A stretch of 64,000 nt of DNA from Streptomyces sp. NRRL S-1022 (GCF_000720135.1 NZ_JOIU01000004.1:186001-250000), one strand, 5' to 3'; positions 1 to 9,345 are shown, numbered from the stretch's first letter. Notes: generated by a model not told the origin, from the letters alone. Numbers and translations are program-made.

Positions 1-105
1 GGTGGACGGCGACGGGGTCGGAGAGTCGGGTGTGAGCGCGGTAGAACAAGGGGAGTCGGCACGGGGGACGACGTGCCGTGCGGACGGGCGAAGGCGGTGC
101 GTGGC

Positions 106-2184
106 ATGAGTGCAGCCGAGGCTCCGGCGCCGGAGAACGGCGAGCCGGCGCGCGGACCGGTGCCGCCGGGCGGACTGCTCGACGTCCTGGGCGTGGCCTC
201 GGTGGTGCTGGACACCGACGGCCGGATCGTCCTGTGGAGCCCGCAGGCGGAGGAGCTGTTCGGCTACACCGCGCAGGAGGCCCTCGGCCAGTACGCCGCC
301 CGGCTGATGGTGCACGAACGCCACATCCAGCTGGTCGGCAAGCTCTTCGCCGACGTGATGCGCACCGGGGAGAGCTGGGCGGGCGGCTTCCCGATCCGGC
401 GCAAGGACGGCAGCACCCGGTTGGTGGAATTCCGCAACATGCGGTTGCTGGACGACCAGGGGGACGTGTACGCGCTCGGGCTCGCCGCCGACCAGTCGAC
501 CGTACGGCGGCTGGAGCAGGAGGTGGCGCTGTCCGAGCGGATGGTGAAGCAGTCACCGATCGGGTACGCCGTCCTCGACACCGGCCTGCGGTTCGTCTCG
601 GTCAACCCGGCCATGGAGAAGATCAACGGGGTGCCGGCGGCCGAGCACGTGGGCCGCACGCTGCGCGAGGTGCTGCCGATGCTGGACTCCACCTCCGTGG
701 AGGCGGGTGCCCGGCGGGTGCTGGAGACCGGCCTGCCCGTGATCGACGACACGCTGGTCGGCCGTACGCCCGCCGACCCGGACGCCGACCACACCTGGGC
801 GCACTCGCTCTACCGGCTTGAGGACGCGATGGGCCATGTGCTGGGCGTGGCGGTCTCGGTGGTCGACATCACCGAGCAGCACCGGGCCTCGGTCGAGGCG
901 GAGGCCGCCCGGCGCCGGCTCGCGGTCGTCGCGGACGCCTCCGCCCGGATCGGTACGACGCTAGAACTCGAACGCACCGCCTGCGAGCTGGCCGACGTCG
1001 CCGTACCGGAACTGGCCGACGTGGCCGCCGTGGACCTGCTGGACGCGGTGGTCGAGGGCCGGCAGAGCACGCTGGGCCCCTCGGAGGCGGCGGTGATCCG
1101 GGCCCTCGCGGTGCGTCCGGCGGGCGGCTCGGAGGCCGTGCGCGCCGCCGACCCGCCCGGCCAGATCGCCCGGTACGCGCCCGACCGCCTGGTCACCGAG
1201 TGCGTGCGCACCGGCGAGGCGGTGCTGGTACGGCAGGTCAAGGACGAGGACCTGCCGCGCATCGCCCGCTCCCCCGAGGCGGCCGTCCTGCTCGGCCGCG
1301 CCGGCCTGCACTCGTACCTCGCGGTGCCGCTGATCGCGCGCGGCGAGGTGCTGGGTGCGCTCGACCTCAAGCGCACCCGCAATCCGGCGCCCTTCGACGA
1401 GGACGACGTCCTGCTGGCGAGGGAGCTGGCCGCCCGGGCGGCCGTGCAGATCGACAACGCCCGCTGGTACCAGAACGCCCGCAACACCGCCCTCACCCTC
1501 CAGCGCAGCCTGCTGCCCAGCCATCCTCCGGTGACCACCGCCCTGGAGGTGGCCTCCCGTTACCAGCCGGCGGGTGCCACCAGCGAGGTCGGCGGGGACT
1601 GGTTCGACGTCATCCCGCTGGAGGGGGGCAAGACCGCGCTCGTCGTGGGTGACGTGATGGGCAGCGGCATCAGCGCGGCGGCCACGATGGGCCGGCTGCG
1701 CACCGCGACGACCACCCTGGCCGCCCTCGACCTCGACCCGGCCCGGCTGCTGGAGCACCTGGACAAGACCACGTCGGCGCTGGACCACTCCATCGCGACC
1801 TGCGTGTACGCCGTCCACGACCCGCACCTGCGCCAGTGCCGGATCGCCAACGCCGGCCATCTGCCGCCGGCCCGGGTCCGGCCCGGCCGCCCGCCCGAGC
1901 TGCTGGATCTGCCCACCGGGGTGCCGCTGGGGGTGGGCGGGGTGGAGTTCTCCACCGTCACGGTCGACTTCGCGCCCGGCGACGAGCTGGTGTTCTACAC
2001 CGACGGACTGGTGGAGACCCGACGCCACTCGCTGGACGAGCGGCTGGCCTTCATGCTCTCGCTCCTCGACGACCCGGCCCGCCCCCTGGAGGAGACCTGC
2101 GACCTCCTCCTGCGCACCCTGCACCACCCGGACAACCACGACGACGTGGCCCTGCTGATCGCCCGGGCCCAGCAACTGCCGTAG
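106..2184 (+). CDS. PAS-PAS-GAF-SpoIIE (PP2C-type) serine phosphatase
   Basis: This 692-residue cytoplasmic protein has two PAS domains (about residues 23-135 and 150-258), a GAF domain (about 290-460) and a C-terminal SpoIIE/PP2C phosphatase domain. The metal-binding motifs GGDWFD (about 495), GDVMGSG (about 514) and FYTDGL (about 629) are all present, so it should be catalytically active. Such proteins dephosphorylate anti-anti-sigma factors in partner-switching stress pathways and sense ligands through PAS/GAF. A GTG at 73 is in frame, but ATG 106 gives the better N-terminus. No kinase or STAS gene is adjacent. It is paralogous along its whole length to the phosphatase at 60678-62750. The physiological signal cannot be read from sequence. 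Confidence 0.93.
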   Translation: MSAAEAPAPENGEPARGPVPPGGLLDVLGVASVVLDTDGRIVLWSPQAEELFGYTAQEALGQYAARLMVHERHIQLVGKLFADVMRTGESWAGGFPIRRKDGSTRLVEFRNMRLLDDQGDVYALGLAADQSTVRRLEQEVALSERMVKQSPIGYAVLDTGLRFVSVNPAMEKINGVPAAEHVGRTLREVLPMLDSTSVEAGARRVLETGLPVIDDTLVGRTPADPDADHTWAHSLYRLEDAMGHVLGVAVSVVDITEQHRASVEAEAARRRLAVVADASARIGTTLELERTACELADVAVPELADVAAVDLLDAVVEGRQSTLGPSEAAVIRALAVRPAGGSEAVRAADPPGQIARYAPDRLVTECVRTGEAVLVRQVKDEDLPRIARSPEAAVLLGRAGLHSYLAVPLIARGEVLGALDLKRTRNPAPFDEDDVLLARELAARAAVQIDNARWYQNARNTALTLQRSLLPSHPPVTTALEVASRYQPAGATSEVGGDWFDVIPLEGGKTALVVGDVMGSGISAAATMGRLRTATTTLAALDLDPARLLEHLDKTTSALDHSIATCVYAVHDPHLRQCRIANAGHLPPARVRPGRPPELLDLPTGVPLGVGGVEFSTVTVDFAPGDELVFYTDGLVETRRHSLDERLAFMLSLLDDPARPLEETCDLLLRTLHHPDNHDDVALLIARAQQLP

Positions 2185-2201
2185 CGCCCGGCGGGGGTGC
2201 G

Positions 2202-2990
2202 TCACCGCGGCAGCACACCGATCACCACATGCGCGTACAGGTCCTCGTCCACCGCCAGACGGGGCGTCAGACCGGCGTCCGCGAAGGCCTGTGCGGCGGC
2301 GGGGGCCTGGCGCTCGCTGGTCTCCGTCAGCAGGCAGCCGCCGGGCGCGAGCCACCCGGGGGCACCGGCGGCCACCCGGCGCAACACGTCCAGGCCGTCG
2401 GCGCCGCCGTCCAGCGCGACCAGCGGCTCGTGGTCGCGGGCCTCCGCCGGCAGCAGGGCCACTTCGGCGGTGGGTACGTAGGGCACGTTGGCGGTCAGGA
2501 TGTCCACCCTGCCGCGCAGGCCGGCGGGCAGGGCGTCGTACAGGTCGCCCTGGTGCACCCGGCCGCCGAAGGGGGCGAGATTGCGGCGGGCACAGCGGAC
2601 GGCGGCCGGGTCGACGTCGGCGGCGTGCACCTCGGCCGTGTGCAGGGCGGCGGCCAGGGCCGCGCCGAGCGCGCCGGAGCCGCAGCACAGGTCCACGACC
2701 ACGGTGGCGTCCGGCAGGGCGGCCAGCGCCTGGTCCACGAGGAACTCGGTACGGCGGCGGGGCACGAAGACGCCCGGATCGACGGTGACGCGCAGCCCGT
2801 GGAACCCGGCCCAGCCGAGGACGTGTTCGAGCGGCAGCCCGGCGGCACGCCGGTCCACCATGCGGGCCGCCTCCTCGGGCGTACGGGCGGTGGCGAGGAT
2901 CAACTCGGCCTCGTCCTCGGCGAAGACGCACCCGGCGGCGCGCAACGCGGAGACGGCGGTGGACGGGGGGAACGGTGCGGGAGTGGGCAT
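2202..2990 (-). CDS. PrmC/HemK-like protein N5-glutamine methyltransferase paralogue
   Basis: This is a class I SAM methyltransferase of about 262 residues. The SAM-binding motif DLCCGSGALG lies near residue 100 and the family NPPY motif appears as NVPY near residue 167. In PrmC that motif positions the substrate glutamine amide of release factors. The substitution and the length fit the actinobacterial PrmC-like paralogue rather than the housekeeping PrmC that sits beside prfA. An in-frame start exists at 3065, but the ATG at 2990 begins at the expected family N-terminus. The gene is convergent with the phosphatase (18 bp between stops). Its true substrate is unknown. Confidence 0.85.
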   Translation of the reverse strand: MPTPAPFPPSTAVSALRAAGCVFAEDEAELILATARTPEEAARMVDRRAAGLPLEHVLGWAGFHGLRVTVDPGVFVPRRRTEFLVDQALAALPDATVVVDLCCGSGALGAALAAALHTAEVHAADVDPAAVRCARRNLAPFGGRVHQGDLYDALPAGLRGRVDILTANVPYVPTAEVALLPAEARDHEPLVALDGGADGLDVLRRVAAGAPGWLAPGGCLLTETSERQAPAAAQAFADAGLTPRLAVDEDLYAHVVIGVLPR

Positions 2991-3007
2991 GGGAGCGGGG
3001 CCTTTCG

Positions 3008-3030
3008 GAGCGCGAACGTTCGGGGCGCTC
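3008..3030. promoter_or_regulatory. Inverted repeat just upstream of the PrmC-like start
   Basis: Outer arms GAGCGC and GCGCTC flank a 10-bp perfect palindrome CGAACGTTCG at 3013-3022. It lies 18 bp upstream of the methyltransferase start and could be an operator or an mRNA hairpin covering the initiation region. The function is inferred. Confidence 0.4.
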
Positions 3031-3036
3031 CCGCGG

Positions 3037-3108
3037 TCACCGCTGCCGGTGCACCGCGCCGTCACGAGGAGCGAGCACCCCAGCCGACACAGCGGTAATG
3101 GGACTCAC
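3037..3108 (-). CDS. Possible 23-codon leader peptide upstream of the PrmC-like gene
   Basis: A short frame reads VSPITAVSAGVLAPRDGAVH and ends three residues later, 46 bp before the methyltransferase start. The minus strand has an exceptionally strong Shine-Dalgarno-like GAGGAGG, but it overlaps the GTG at 3108, so real initiation would have to be at the ATT three codons further on or at an internal GTG. The strong ribosome site without a longer gene behind it is the only evidence. It may be a regulatory leader or an accident. Confidence 0.22.
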   Translation of the reverse strand: MSPITAVSAGVLAPRDGAVHRQR

Positions 3109-3312
3109 CTCCTCGCCATCAGGGCCGCGATCACCGCGGCAGGACGGCCACTTTAGCGCACGGCTCGCGCAGGCTCCCGGGCCACGGCGGGCGACGGCCG
3201 CCGTGGCGTGCGGAGTTCGGCGGGGAAGAGGCCCCGCGAGGCGCGGCGGCCCACCGCGGGCGGGTGCGCCCGGCGATCGCCGGGCGGCGGCCCGGGAGGG
3301 CACCGGCCGTGG

Positions 3313-3343
3313 GGCGCCCGGCGGGGCCGGCCCGCCGGGCGCC
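3313..3343 (-). terminator. Strong hairpin terminator downstream of the YhgE/Pip-like gene
   Basis: Thirteen-base perfect arms (GGCGCCCGGCGGG and its complement) enclose a 5-nt loop. It lies 48 bp past the stop of the minus-strand membrane protein gene. There is no U tract, as is usual in Streptomyces. The rest of 3109-3390 holds no gene I can support. Confidence 0.65.
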
Positions 3344-3390
3344 TTCGGCAGCGCCCGGTCGGCGGGTGCCGCACGGCAGGCCCCGGCGGG

Positions 3391-4458
3391 TCAGACGCCC
3401 ACCGTCTCCTCGGCCTCTTCCTCGGCCTCCGCCTCGGCGGCCCGCGCGGTCTCCGCTCCGGTGTCCCGCCCGGTGCCGGGGTCCGGGGCCGGCTGCCGGG
3501 GGCGGCGGGTGTGCTCGTACACCGCGGCGATCGCGGTCACCGCCAGACCGGCCAGGAGCCAGACGGCGAGGGTCCCGACCGAGCGGCCGAGGCCGTCGTC
3601 GCCGAAGTAGAGCAGGCTGCGGACGCCCTCGACGAAGCCGGCGCCGTTCCAGAAGGCGTGCAGGGTGCCGAAGAAGCCGTTCTGCAGCTCGGGCCGGAAC
3701 AGGCCGCCGGAGCTGGTGAAGTTCAGCATGACGAACAGCACCATCATGGCGAGCGTGGTCCACCGCTTCAGGAAGGTGTGCAGGCCGACGCCGATGAGGA
3801 GGATGCCCGCCGAGTACAGCCAGGCCATGCCGAAGACGCCCGCGAGGTCGTGGTGAGCGAGGTGGAACACCGGCCCGGCGAGCAGCGTGCCGATGCCGCC
3901 GACCACCGCGGAGACGCCGAGCGCGAGCAGGGCGCGGACCCGCATGGCGAGGGCGGCACCCGCGGCGCCGAGGGCGGCGACGGAGGCGTAGGAGCCGATG
4001 CTGACCGCGATCAGCAGGAAGAACAGGCCCTGGCCGGTGGGGTCGTCGGCGACGGGCTCGGCGACATCGGTGATCTTCAGCGGGACGCCTTCCCGGGCGG
4101 CCACCGGTGTGAAGACCTTCTCCACGGCGGTGGCGCCCATGTCGGACGCGGCGCTCGCCACCAGCAGCTCGGGCCTCTTGGCGCTCGGCACGTAGGCGCC
4201 GGTCACCTCGCGTGCCTTCAGCAGCCGGACGGCGTCCCCACGGGTGACCACCGTGCGGACGTCGAGCTTGTCGCCCGCGGTGTCCTTGACCGTCTGCGCG
4301 AAGACCTTGGCCTGCGGCGCGGTGCCGACGACGGCGACCGGCAGGTGGTTCGGCTCCGGGGTGACGAACGCCCCCATGTAGGCGAGCCCCATGCCGATGC
4401 ACATCAGCAGCGGGGTGATCAGGTGCGTGAGCACATGACGCAGTGCCGGTGACCTCAT
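3391..4458 (-). CDS. YhgE/Pip-like (ABC-2 family) membrane protein
   Basis: This 355-residue integral membrane protein has an N-terminal transmembrane helix (about 10-32), an extracytoplasmic domain (about 33-140) and five further helices from about residue 148 to 310, ending in an acidic cytoplasmic tail rich in Glu/Ala. This is the YhgE/Pip or DUF3533 architecture, distantly related to ABC-2 permeases. No ATPase accompanies it. In actinobacteria such genes are often controlled by MarR/TetR regulators and are associated with drug or lipid export. It is divergent from a MarR gene with paired operators between them (4477-4517), so it is the probable target of that regulator. The substrate is unknown. 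Confidence 0.82.
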   Translation of the reverse strand: MRSPALRHVLTHLITPLLMCIGMGLAYMGAFVTPEPNHLPVAVVGTAPQAKVFAQTVKDTAGDKLDVRTVVTRGDAVRLLKAREVTGAYVPSAKRPELLVASAASDMGATAVEKVFTPVAAREGVPLKITDVAEPVADDPTGQGLFFLLIAVSIGSYASVAALGAAGAALAMRVRALLALGVSAVVGGIGTLLAGPVFHLAHHDLAGVFGMAWLYSAGILLIGVGLHTFLKRWTTLAMMVLFVMLNFTSSGGLFRPELQNGFFGTLHAFWNGAGFVEGVRSLLYFGDDGLGRSVGTLAVWLLAGLAVTAIAAVYEHTRRPRQPAPDPGTGRDTGAETARAAEAEAEEEAEETVGV

Positions 4459-4476
4459 CGCGCGGGACCTCCAAAG

Positions 4477-4517
4477 GTTGGCTTATACAACTTTCAGTTC
4501 AAGTTGTACTATACAAC
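4477..4517. promoter_or_regulatory. Two MarR-type operators in a divergent promoter
   Basis: The perfect inverted repeat GTTGTA-CTA-TACAAC (4503-4517) and an imperfect copy GTTGGCTTATACAAC (4477-4491) have centres 26 bp apart, so they lie on roughly the same helical face after 2.5 turns. They sit in the 83-bp gap between the membrane protein and the MarR gene and are much more AT-rich than their surroundings. Autoregulation and control of the divergent gene are inferred. Confidence 0.75.
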
Positions 4518-4541
4518 TACACCGCCGGAGGAGGTATTCCC

Positions 4542-4982
4542 GTGAACGCAGCGGAGTCGGCCGTCGAGACGATCCAGCGCGAGATGACCATCTTCGCCCG
4601 CCGGGCCCGTGCCTCGGCGGGCCGCATGCACCCCGAGCTGTCCCTGGTGTCGTACACCCTGCTCGGTCACCTGGAGGAGCTCGGCGGCTGCCGGGCGACG
4701 GACCTGGCGGCGCACTACGCCCTGGACAAGTCCACGGTGAGCCGCCAGGTGGCGGCCCTGGAGCGGGCCGGGCTGATCGAGCGCCGGCTGGACCCGGAGG
4801 ACCACCGGGTCCAGGTCCTGCATCTCACGGAGGCCGGCCAGGAGATCCTGGCCCAGGTCACCCGCAGCCGCCGGGCCGCCTTCCGGGAGCGCCTCGCGGG
4901 CTGGCCGGAGGAGGACCTGGTCCGGTTCGCGGCCTACCTGGAGCGGTACAACGCGCAGCCGGGCGGCACCGACCCGGCCTGA
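4542..4982 (+). CDS. MarR family transcriptional regulator
   Basis: This 146-residue winged-helix protein has a recognition region (about residues 48-75) reading ATDLAAHYALDKSTVSRQVA, followed by the wing with RLDPEDHRVQVLHLT. I chose the GTG at 4542 because a GGAGGAGG ribosome site precedes it by 8-9 bases; an upstream in-frame ATG at 4443 would overlap the operators and the divergent gene. MarR proteins act as dimeric repressors released by small aromatic ligands or oxidation; no conserved cysteine is evident. The paired palindromes upstream support autorepression and repression of the divergent membrane protein. Confidence 0.92.
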   Translation: MNAAESAVETIQREMTIFARRARASAGRMHPELSLVSYTLLGHLEELGGCRATDLAAHYALDKSTVSRQVAALERAGLIERRLDPEDHRVQVLHLTEAGQEILAQVTRSRRAAFRERLAGWPEEDLVRFAAYLERYNAQPGGTDPA

Positions 4983-4995
4983 GGAAGCCGCCGGA

Positions 4996-5757
4996 TCACG
5001 GCACCGGCACCGCCGCACGGCCGTCCGCCAGCCGCTGCGGCACCCGGGCCGCGAGAAACGCCGTGCGGCGGCGCAGCCGGAAGCCGAGCGACTCGTACAG
5101 CCGGATCGCGGTGGCGTTCTCGGCACTGGTGTGCAGGAACGGCGTCTCGCCGCGCTCCCGGATGCCGTGCGCGACCGCGAGGACCAGCCGGGTGGCCAGG
5201 CCCTCGCCGCGGAAGGCGGGATCGGTGCAGACCGCGCTGATCTCGGTCCAGCCCGGCGGGTGCAGCCGCTCCCCCGCCATGGCGATCAGCGCGCCCTCAC
5301 GGCGTATGCCGAGGTAGGTGCCGAGTTCCACGGTGCGCGGCAGGAACGGCCCCGGCTGGGTGCGGGCCACCAGGTCGAGCATCTCGGGGACGTCCGCCGG
5401 TCCCAGGCGGACCGCCTCCGCGTCCGGTGCGGCGGCGAGGCCGTCGTCCACGAACTGCACCCCGTCGACCCGGAAGGTGATCTCCCAGCCCTCCGGGATC
5501 TCCCCGCCGAAACCGGGCAGCGCCACCTCGGCGCCGGGTCCGGCCAGCGCGGCCACGTCCGCCCAGTCCCGGGCGTCGGGTTCCTCGGGCAGCGCCAGCC
5601 AGGGCGAGACGTCGACCTGGTAGCGCAGCACCCGGCCGCGCCGCTCGGCGAAGCGGGCGTGCGGGCCGGTCAGCGAGGCGAGGGCCGGGTTGTCGAGGAC
5701 GTGCGGGACGCCGGCGGCGGCCCGGCCGGGGCCGCCCGGGCTGCTCACGACACTCAT
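4996..5757 (-). CDS. GNAT family N-acetyltransferase (FR47-like)
   Basis: This 253-residue protein has a C-terminal GNAT fold. The acetyl-CoA-binding segment around residue 185 reads CTDPAFRGEGLATRLVLAVA and contains the RxGxA-type loop, followed by NATAIRLYESLGF. The N-terminal 100 residues are divergent and may position the acceptor. The family acetylates amines of small molecules or protein N-termini; the acceptor cannot be inferred. The gene is convergent with the MarR gene (13 bp between stops) and divergent from the molybdoenzyme gene. Confidence 0.85.
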   Translation of the reverse strand: MSVVSSPGGPGRAAAGVPHVLDNPALASLTGPHARFAERRGRVLRYQVDVSPWLALPEEPDARDWADVAALAGPGAEVALPGFGGEIPEGWEITFRVDGVQFVDDGLAAAPDAEAVRLGPADVPEMLDLVARTQPGPFLPRTVELGTYLGIRREGALIAMAGERLHPPGWTEISAVCTDPAFRGEGLATRLVLAVAHGIRERGETPFLHTSAENATAIRLYESLGFRLRRRTAFLAARVPQRLADGRAAVPVP

Positions 5758-5841
5758 GCGGCCACCTCGATCACGGTCCTGGACACGTACGCATGGGGCA
5801 TCCTCGTTCCCTCACTTTCCTCGCGCGGTCACCGGCGCGTC

Positions 5842-5867
5842 CCCGCGCGCCGTCGTCGGCGCGCGGG
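5842..5867. repeat. 11-bp perfect hairpin in a divergent leader
   Basis: CCCGCGCGCCG, a TCGT loop and the exact complement lie between the divergent GNAT and molybdoenzyme genes. A terminator is unlikely because both genes point away, so it may structure either 5' leader or be an operator. Confidence 0.4.
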
Positions 5868-5996
5868 AACCGGCACCGATCGGCAAGGAGTGGCGCCGGG
5901 CCGGTATTCCCGGCCCCGGGCAGAGTTCACACGGCCGCAATGACGGGGGCGCGGACCAGGGGCGGAGCACCCGGAACGACAGCGTACGGTTGAACC

Positions 5997-6594
<598 letters not shown>

Positions 6595-6602
<8 letters not shown>

Positions 6603-7350
6603 GACGACGACTCCCCCGACGGGGTTCGCGGTGCCGGAGCGGATCGCCGTGGGCCGGCAGACGGCGGCGGTGTGGCAGACGGCCACCCTGACGGAGATCC
6701 GGCGCGAGACGCCGCGCGCGGCCACGTTCCGGCTGGCGGTGCCCGAGTGGGCGGGACACCTGCCGGGCCAGCACCTCATGCTGCGGCTGACGGCGCCGGA
6801 CGGCTATGTGGCGCAGCGCCACTATTCGATCGCGTCGGCGCCGGACGACTCCGGCCACATCGAGCTGACCCTGGACCAGGTGCCGGACGGCGAGGTGTCC
6901 GGGTGGTTCCACACCGTGGCCCGGCCCGGCGACACGGTCGAGGTGCGCGGCCCGCTCAGCGGCTTCTTCGCCTGGCCCGGCGACCGGCCCGCGTTGCTGC
7001 TCGGGGCCGGCTCCGGTGTCGTACCGCTGATGTCGATGGTCCGGCACCACCGGGCGCGCGGCCTCGCCGTCCCGCTGCGGATGCTGGTGTCGGCGCGCAG
7101 CCCCGAGGAACTGATCTACGCGGCGGAACTGGGTGCGGAGACGACACCCGTGTTCACCCGCAGCGCTCCGCCCGGGGTGCCGGTGGGACGTATGACCGCC
7201 GCACATGTGGCGCCGCTCCTGGCCGAGCAGCCCGCTCCTGGATGGGAGGCCTATGTGTGCGGAACCAACGGGTTCGCCGAACATGCCTCCCGGCTGCTGG
7301 TCGCCGCCGGCCAGCCGGTCGAGCGGATCCGGATCGAGCGGTTCGGCTGA
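6595..7350 (+). CDS. Ferredoxin-NADP reductase-type FAD oxidoreductase
   Basis: This 251-residue protein has an FAD-binding barrel (RHYSIASAP near residue 75, the RxYS flavin motif) and an NAD-binding domain (LLGAGSGVVPLMSM near 140). It ends soon after CGTNGFAEHASRLL, with no C-terminal 2Fe-2S domain. The GTG start at 6595 overlaps the stop of the molybdoenzyme gene by 8 bp, which indicates translational coupling. It probably supplies electrons to that partner, analogous in role to the membrane partner MsrQ in other bacteria but soluble and flavin-based. A longer upstream frame is only the shadow of the first gene. Confidence 0.87.
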
Positions 7351-7416
7351 GGACCGGGTGGCTCGCCCGGGCGCCCGGGTCGCGCGGCGGCACACGGCGA
7401 CACACGGCGCGCGATC

Positions 7417-7446
7417 GTGGGGCGCACGGCGGATGCCGTGCCCCAC
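7417..7446 (+). terminator. Hairpin downstream of the oxidoreductase pair
   Basis: GTGGGG and CACGGC pair with GCCGTG and CCCCAC around a GGAT loop with a 2-nt bulge, giving a 12-bp stem. It is 66 bp past the stop. Another GC palindrome (CCCGGGCGCCCGGG, 7366-7379) lies between the stop and this hairpin. Confidence 0.55.
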
Positions 7447-7600
7447 ATGGGCTGGAACTGTCGGTTCACGGCGTGCGCGAGGTGCGCCGAACGGGGTACG
7501 AGACGGGTGTGGACGCTCGTGTACGCGAGCGGTGGGGGCGGTAGGACCGGCGACCCGGCTCCTCCGGCTCTCCGGCTCCGGCGGTGCCGAGGAGGTGGAC

Positions 7601-8185
7601 ATGCGTGCCCGGGTGCGTGGCTGGCGCTGGCGGCACAATCCGCTGCGACGCCGGTCGGACGTCGTGGAAGCGTGGACGGTGCTCGTGGTCGCCGTCCTGC
7701 TGTTCGTGGTCGCGCCCCTGGCGGGGGTGGCCGCCGGCCTGCACGCGCACGAGCGGGCGAGTGCCCGCGCCACGGCACAGCGGGCCGAGCGCCGTCCGGT
7801 GCGGGCCGTGGTGATCGGCGAGACGCCCGAGCGGCTTTCCGACGTGCAGAGCGACCGCCGGCACCCGTACCGCACCCAGGTCCGCTGGACCGAGCCGGGC
7901 AAGGGCGTACGGACGGCGTGGGCCCGGGTGCCGGCGGGGACGCGCGCGGGTGAGCCGGTCACGGTGTGGTTCGACGCCCGGGGCCGCAGTGTCGCCCCGC
8001 CACCGGACGACCTGGCGGTCCGGCAGCACGCGGTGACCGTCGGGCTGTCCGCGGCCGGCGGCACGGCGGCCGTGGTGCTCCTCGCCCACGCGCTGGAGCG
8101 CCGGATCGCGCTGCGCCACCGGCTGGCCGAGTGGGAGCGGGAGTGGGCCCGGATGGGACCGCGCTGGACCCAGCCGCGCACGTGA
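7601..8185 (+). CDS. Rv1733c-like two-helix membrane protein
   Basis: This 194-residue protein has a basic N-terminus, a first transmembrane helix at about 26-48, an extracytoplasmic domain of about 95 residues and a second helix at about 147-167 followed by a charged tail. The layout and the segment ending in VTVWFDARGRSVAPPP match the mycobacterial Rv1733c family of unknown function. The ATG at 7601 is preceded by GGAGG. There is no operon partner. Confidence 0.78.
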   Translation: MRARVRGWRWRHNPLRRRSDVVEAWTVLVVAVLLFVVAPLAGVAAGLHAHERASARATAQRAERRPVRAVVIGETPERLSDVQSDRRHPYRTQVRWTEPGKGVRTAWARVPAGTRAGEPVTVWFDARGRSVAPPPDDLAVRQHAVTVGLSAAGGTAAVVLLAHALERRIALRHRLAEWEREWARMGPRWTQPRT

Positions 8186-8235
8186 CGGGGTGACACCCGG
8201 CCACGAGGAGCGCGGGGCTTCGCCCACCCACCAGG

Positions 8236-8251
8236 GAGCAAGCGCTTACTC
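8236..8251. promoter_or_regulatory. Cre/LacI-like operator upstream of the acetyl esterase
   Basis: GAGCAAGCGCTTACTC is a 16-bp palindrome with one mismatched pair and the core AAGCGCTT shared by many LacI-family operators. It lies 125 bp upstream of the esterase start. Control by a sugar-responsive LacI protein is inferred. Confidence 0.45.
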
Positions 8252-8376
8252 ATCGTTTGACCAGCACCGTAATCCCGGGGACGAAGGGGACGCGACCCCC
8301 TCAAGCCCTGGCGAGCCGTCCGACCGCCCACGTACGGTGAGGCGACGCAGTCTCCCCTTCACGAAGGCGGTTGTCG

Positions 8377-9345
8377 ATGGCCCTGTTCGATCTCCCTCTC
8401 GGCGAACTCCGCGCGTACCGCAGCCGGTCCACCGCGCCCGAGGACTTCGACACCTTCTGGGACAAGACGCTCCAGCAGGCCCGCGAGCACGAACTGGACG
8501 CGCGCTTCGAACCGGTGGAGACCGGCCTGGCCACGGTCGACGTGTACGACGTGACGTTCGCCGGGTTCGACGGCCACCCCGTCAAGGGCTGGCTGCGGCT
8601 GCCGGCCGGCGCCACCGAACCGTTGCCGCTGGTGGTGGAGTTCATCGGCTACGGCGGGGGGCGCGGCCTGCCGCACGAGAACCTGCTGTGGGCCTCGACG
8701 GGCCGGGCGCACTTCGCCATGGACACCCGCGGCCAGGGCAGCGCCTGGGGCGGCGGGGGCGGCACGCCGGATCCGGTGGGCGCGGCGCCCGCGTACCCCG
8801 GGTTCATGACGCGGGGCATCGACGCGCCCGAGAACTACTACTACCGGCGGGTGTTCACGGACGCCGTGCGCGCGGTGGAGGCGGCCCGCTCCCACCCGCT
8901 GACCGACGCGGCACGGACCGCGGTGACCGGCGGCAGCCAGGGCGGCGGTATCGCCCTGGCCGTCGGCGGCCTGGTCCCCGACCTGGTGGCGGTCGCCCCG
9001 GACGTGCCGTTCCTGTGCGACTTCCCGCGCGCGGCCGTGCTGACGGACCGTCATCCGTACCGGGAGATCGGCCTGTTCCTCAAGACGCACCGCGGGCGCT
9101 CGGCGGACGTGCTGCGCACACTGTCCTACTTCGACGGGGTGCACTTCGCGGCCCGGGGCCGGGCGCCGGCGCTGTTCTCGGCGGCCCTGGAGGACCAGAC
9201 CTGCCCGCCGTCGACCGTGTTCGCCGCGTTCAACGCGTGGGCGCACGAGGACAAGGCGATCGAGGTGTACGACTTCAACGACCACGAGGGCGGCGGCCCC
9301 TTCCAGGAGGCGGCGCAGGTGCGCTGGCTGGGGTCGTACGCCTGA
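8377..9345 (+). CDS. CE7 acetylxylan esterase / cephalosporin-C deacetylase-like
   Basis: This 322-residue alpha/beta hydrolase is of carbohydrate esterase family 7. Ser187 lies in GGSQGG, the acidic residue is in LEDQTCPPST and the histidine is in DHEGGG near the end. The family motif RGQG is also present. There is no signal peptide, as usual for CE7 enzymes that deacetylate imported xylo-oligosaccharides in the cytoplasm. The ATG at 8377 is preferred over the TTG at 8371. A cre-like palindrome upstream (8236-8251) fits control by carbohydrate. Confidence 0.9.
   Translation: MALFDLPLGELRAYRSRSTAPEDFDTFWDKTLQQAREHELDARFEPVETGLATVDVYDVTFAGFDGHPVKGWLRLPAGATEPLPLVVEFIGYGGGRGLPHENLLWASTGRAHFAMDTRGQGSAWGGGGGTPDPVGAAPAYPGFMTRGIDAPENYYYRRVFTDAVRAVEAARSHPLTDAARTAVTGGSQGGGIALAVGGLVPDLVAVAPDVPFLCDFPRAAVLTDRHPYREIGLFLKTHRGRSADVLRTLSYFDGVHFAARGRAPALFSAALEDQTCPPSTVFAAFNAWAHEDKAIEVYDFNDHEGGGPFQEAAQVRWLGSYA

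Noticed and set aside
961..2931. Long minus-strand open frame of 656 codons across the first phosphatase and PrmC-like genes
   Set aside because: It is antisense to two well-supported genes, rich in Arg/Gly and shows no domain; it is a GC-rich codon-bias shadow.
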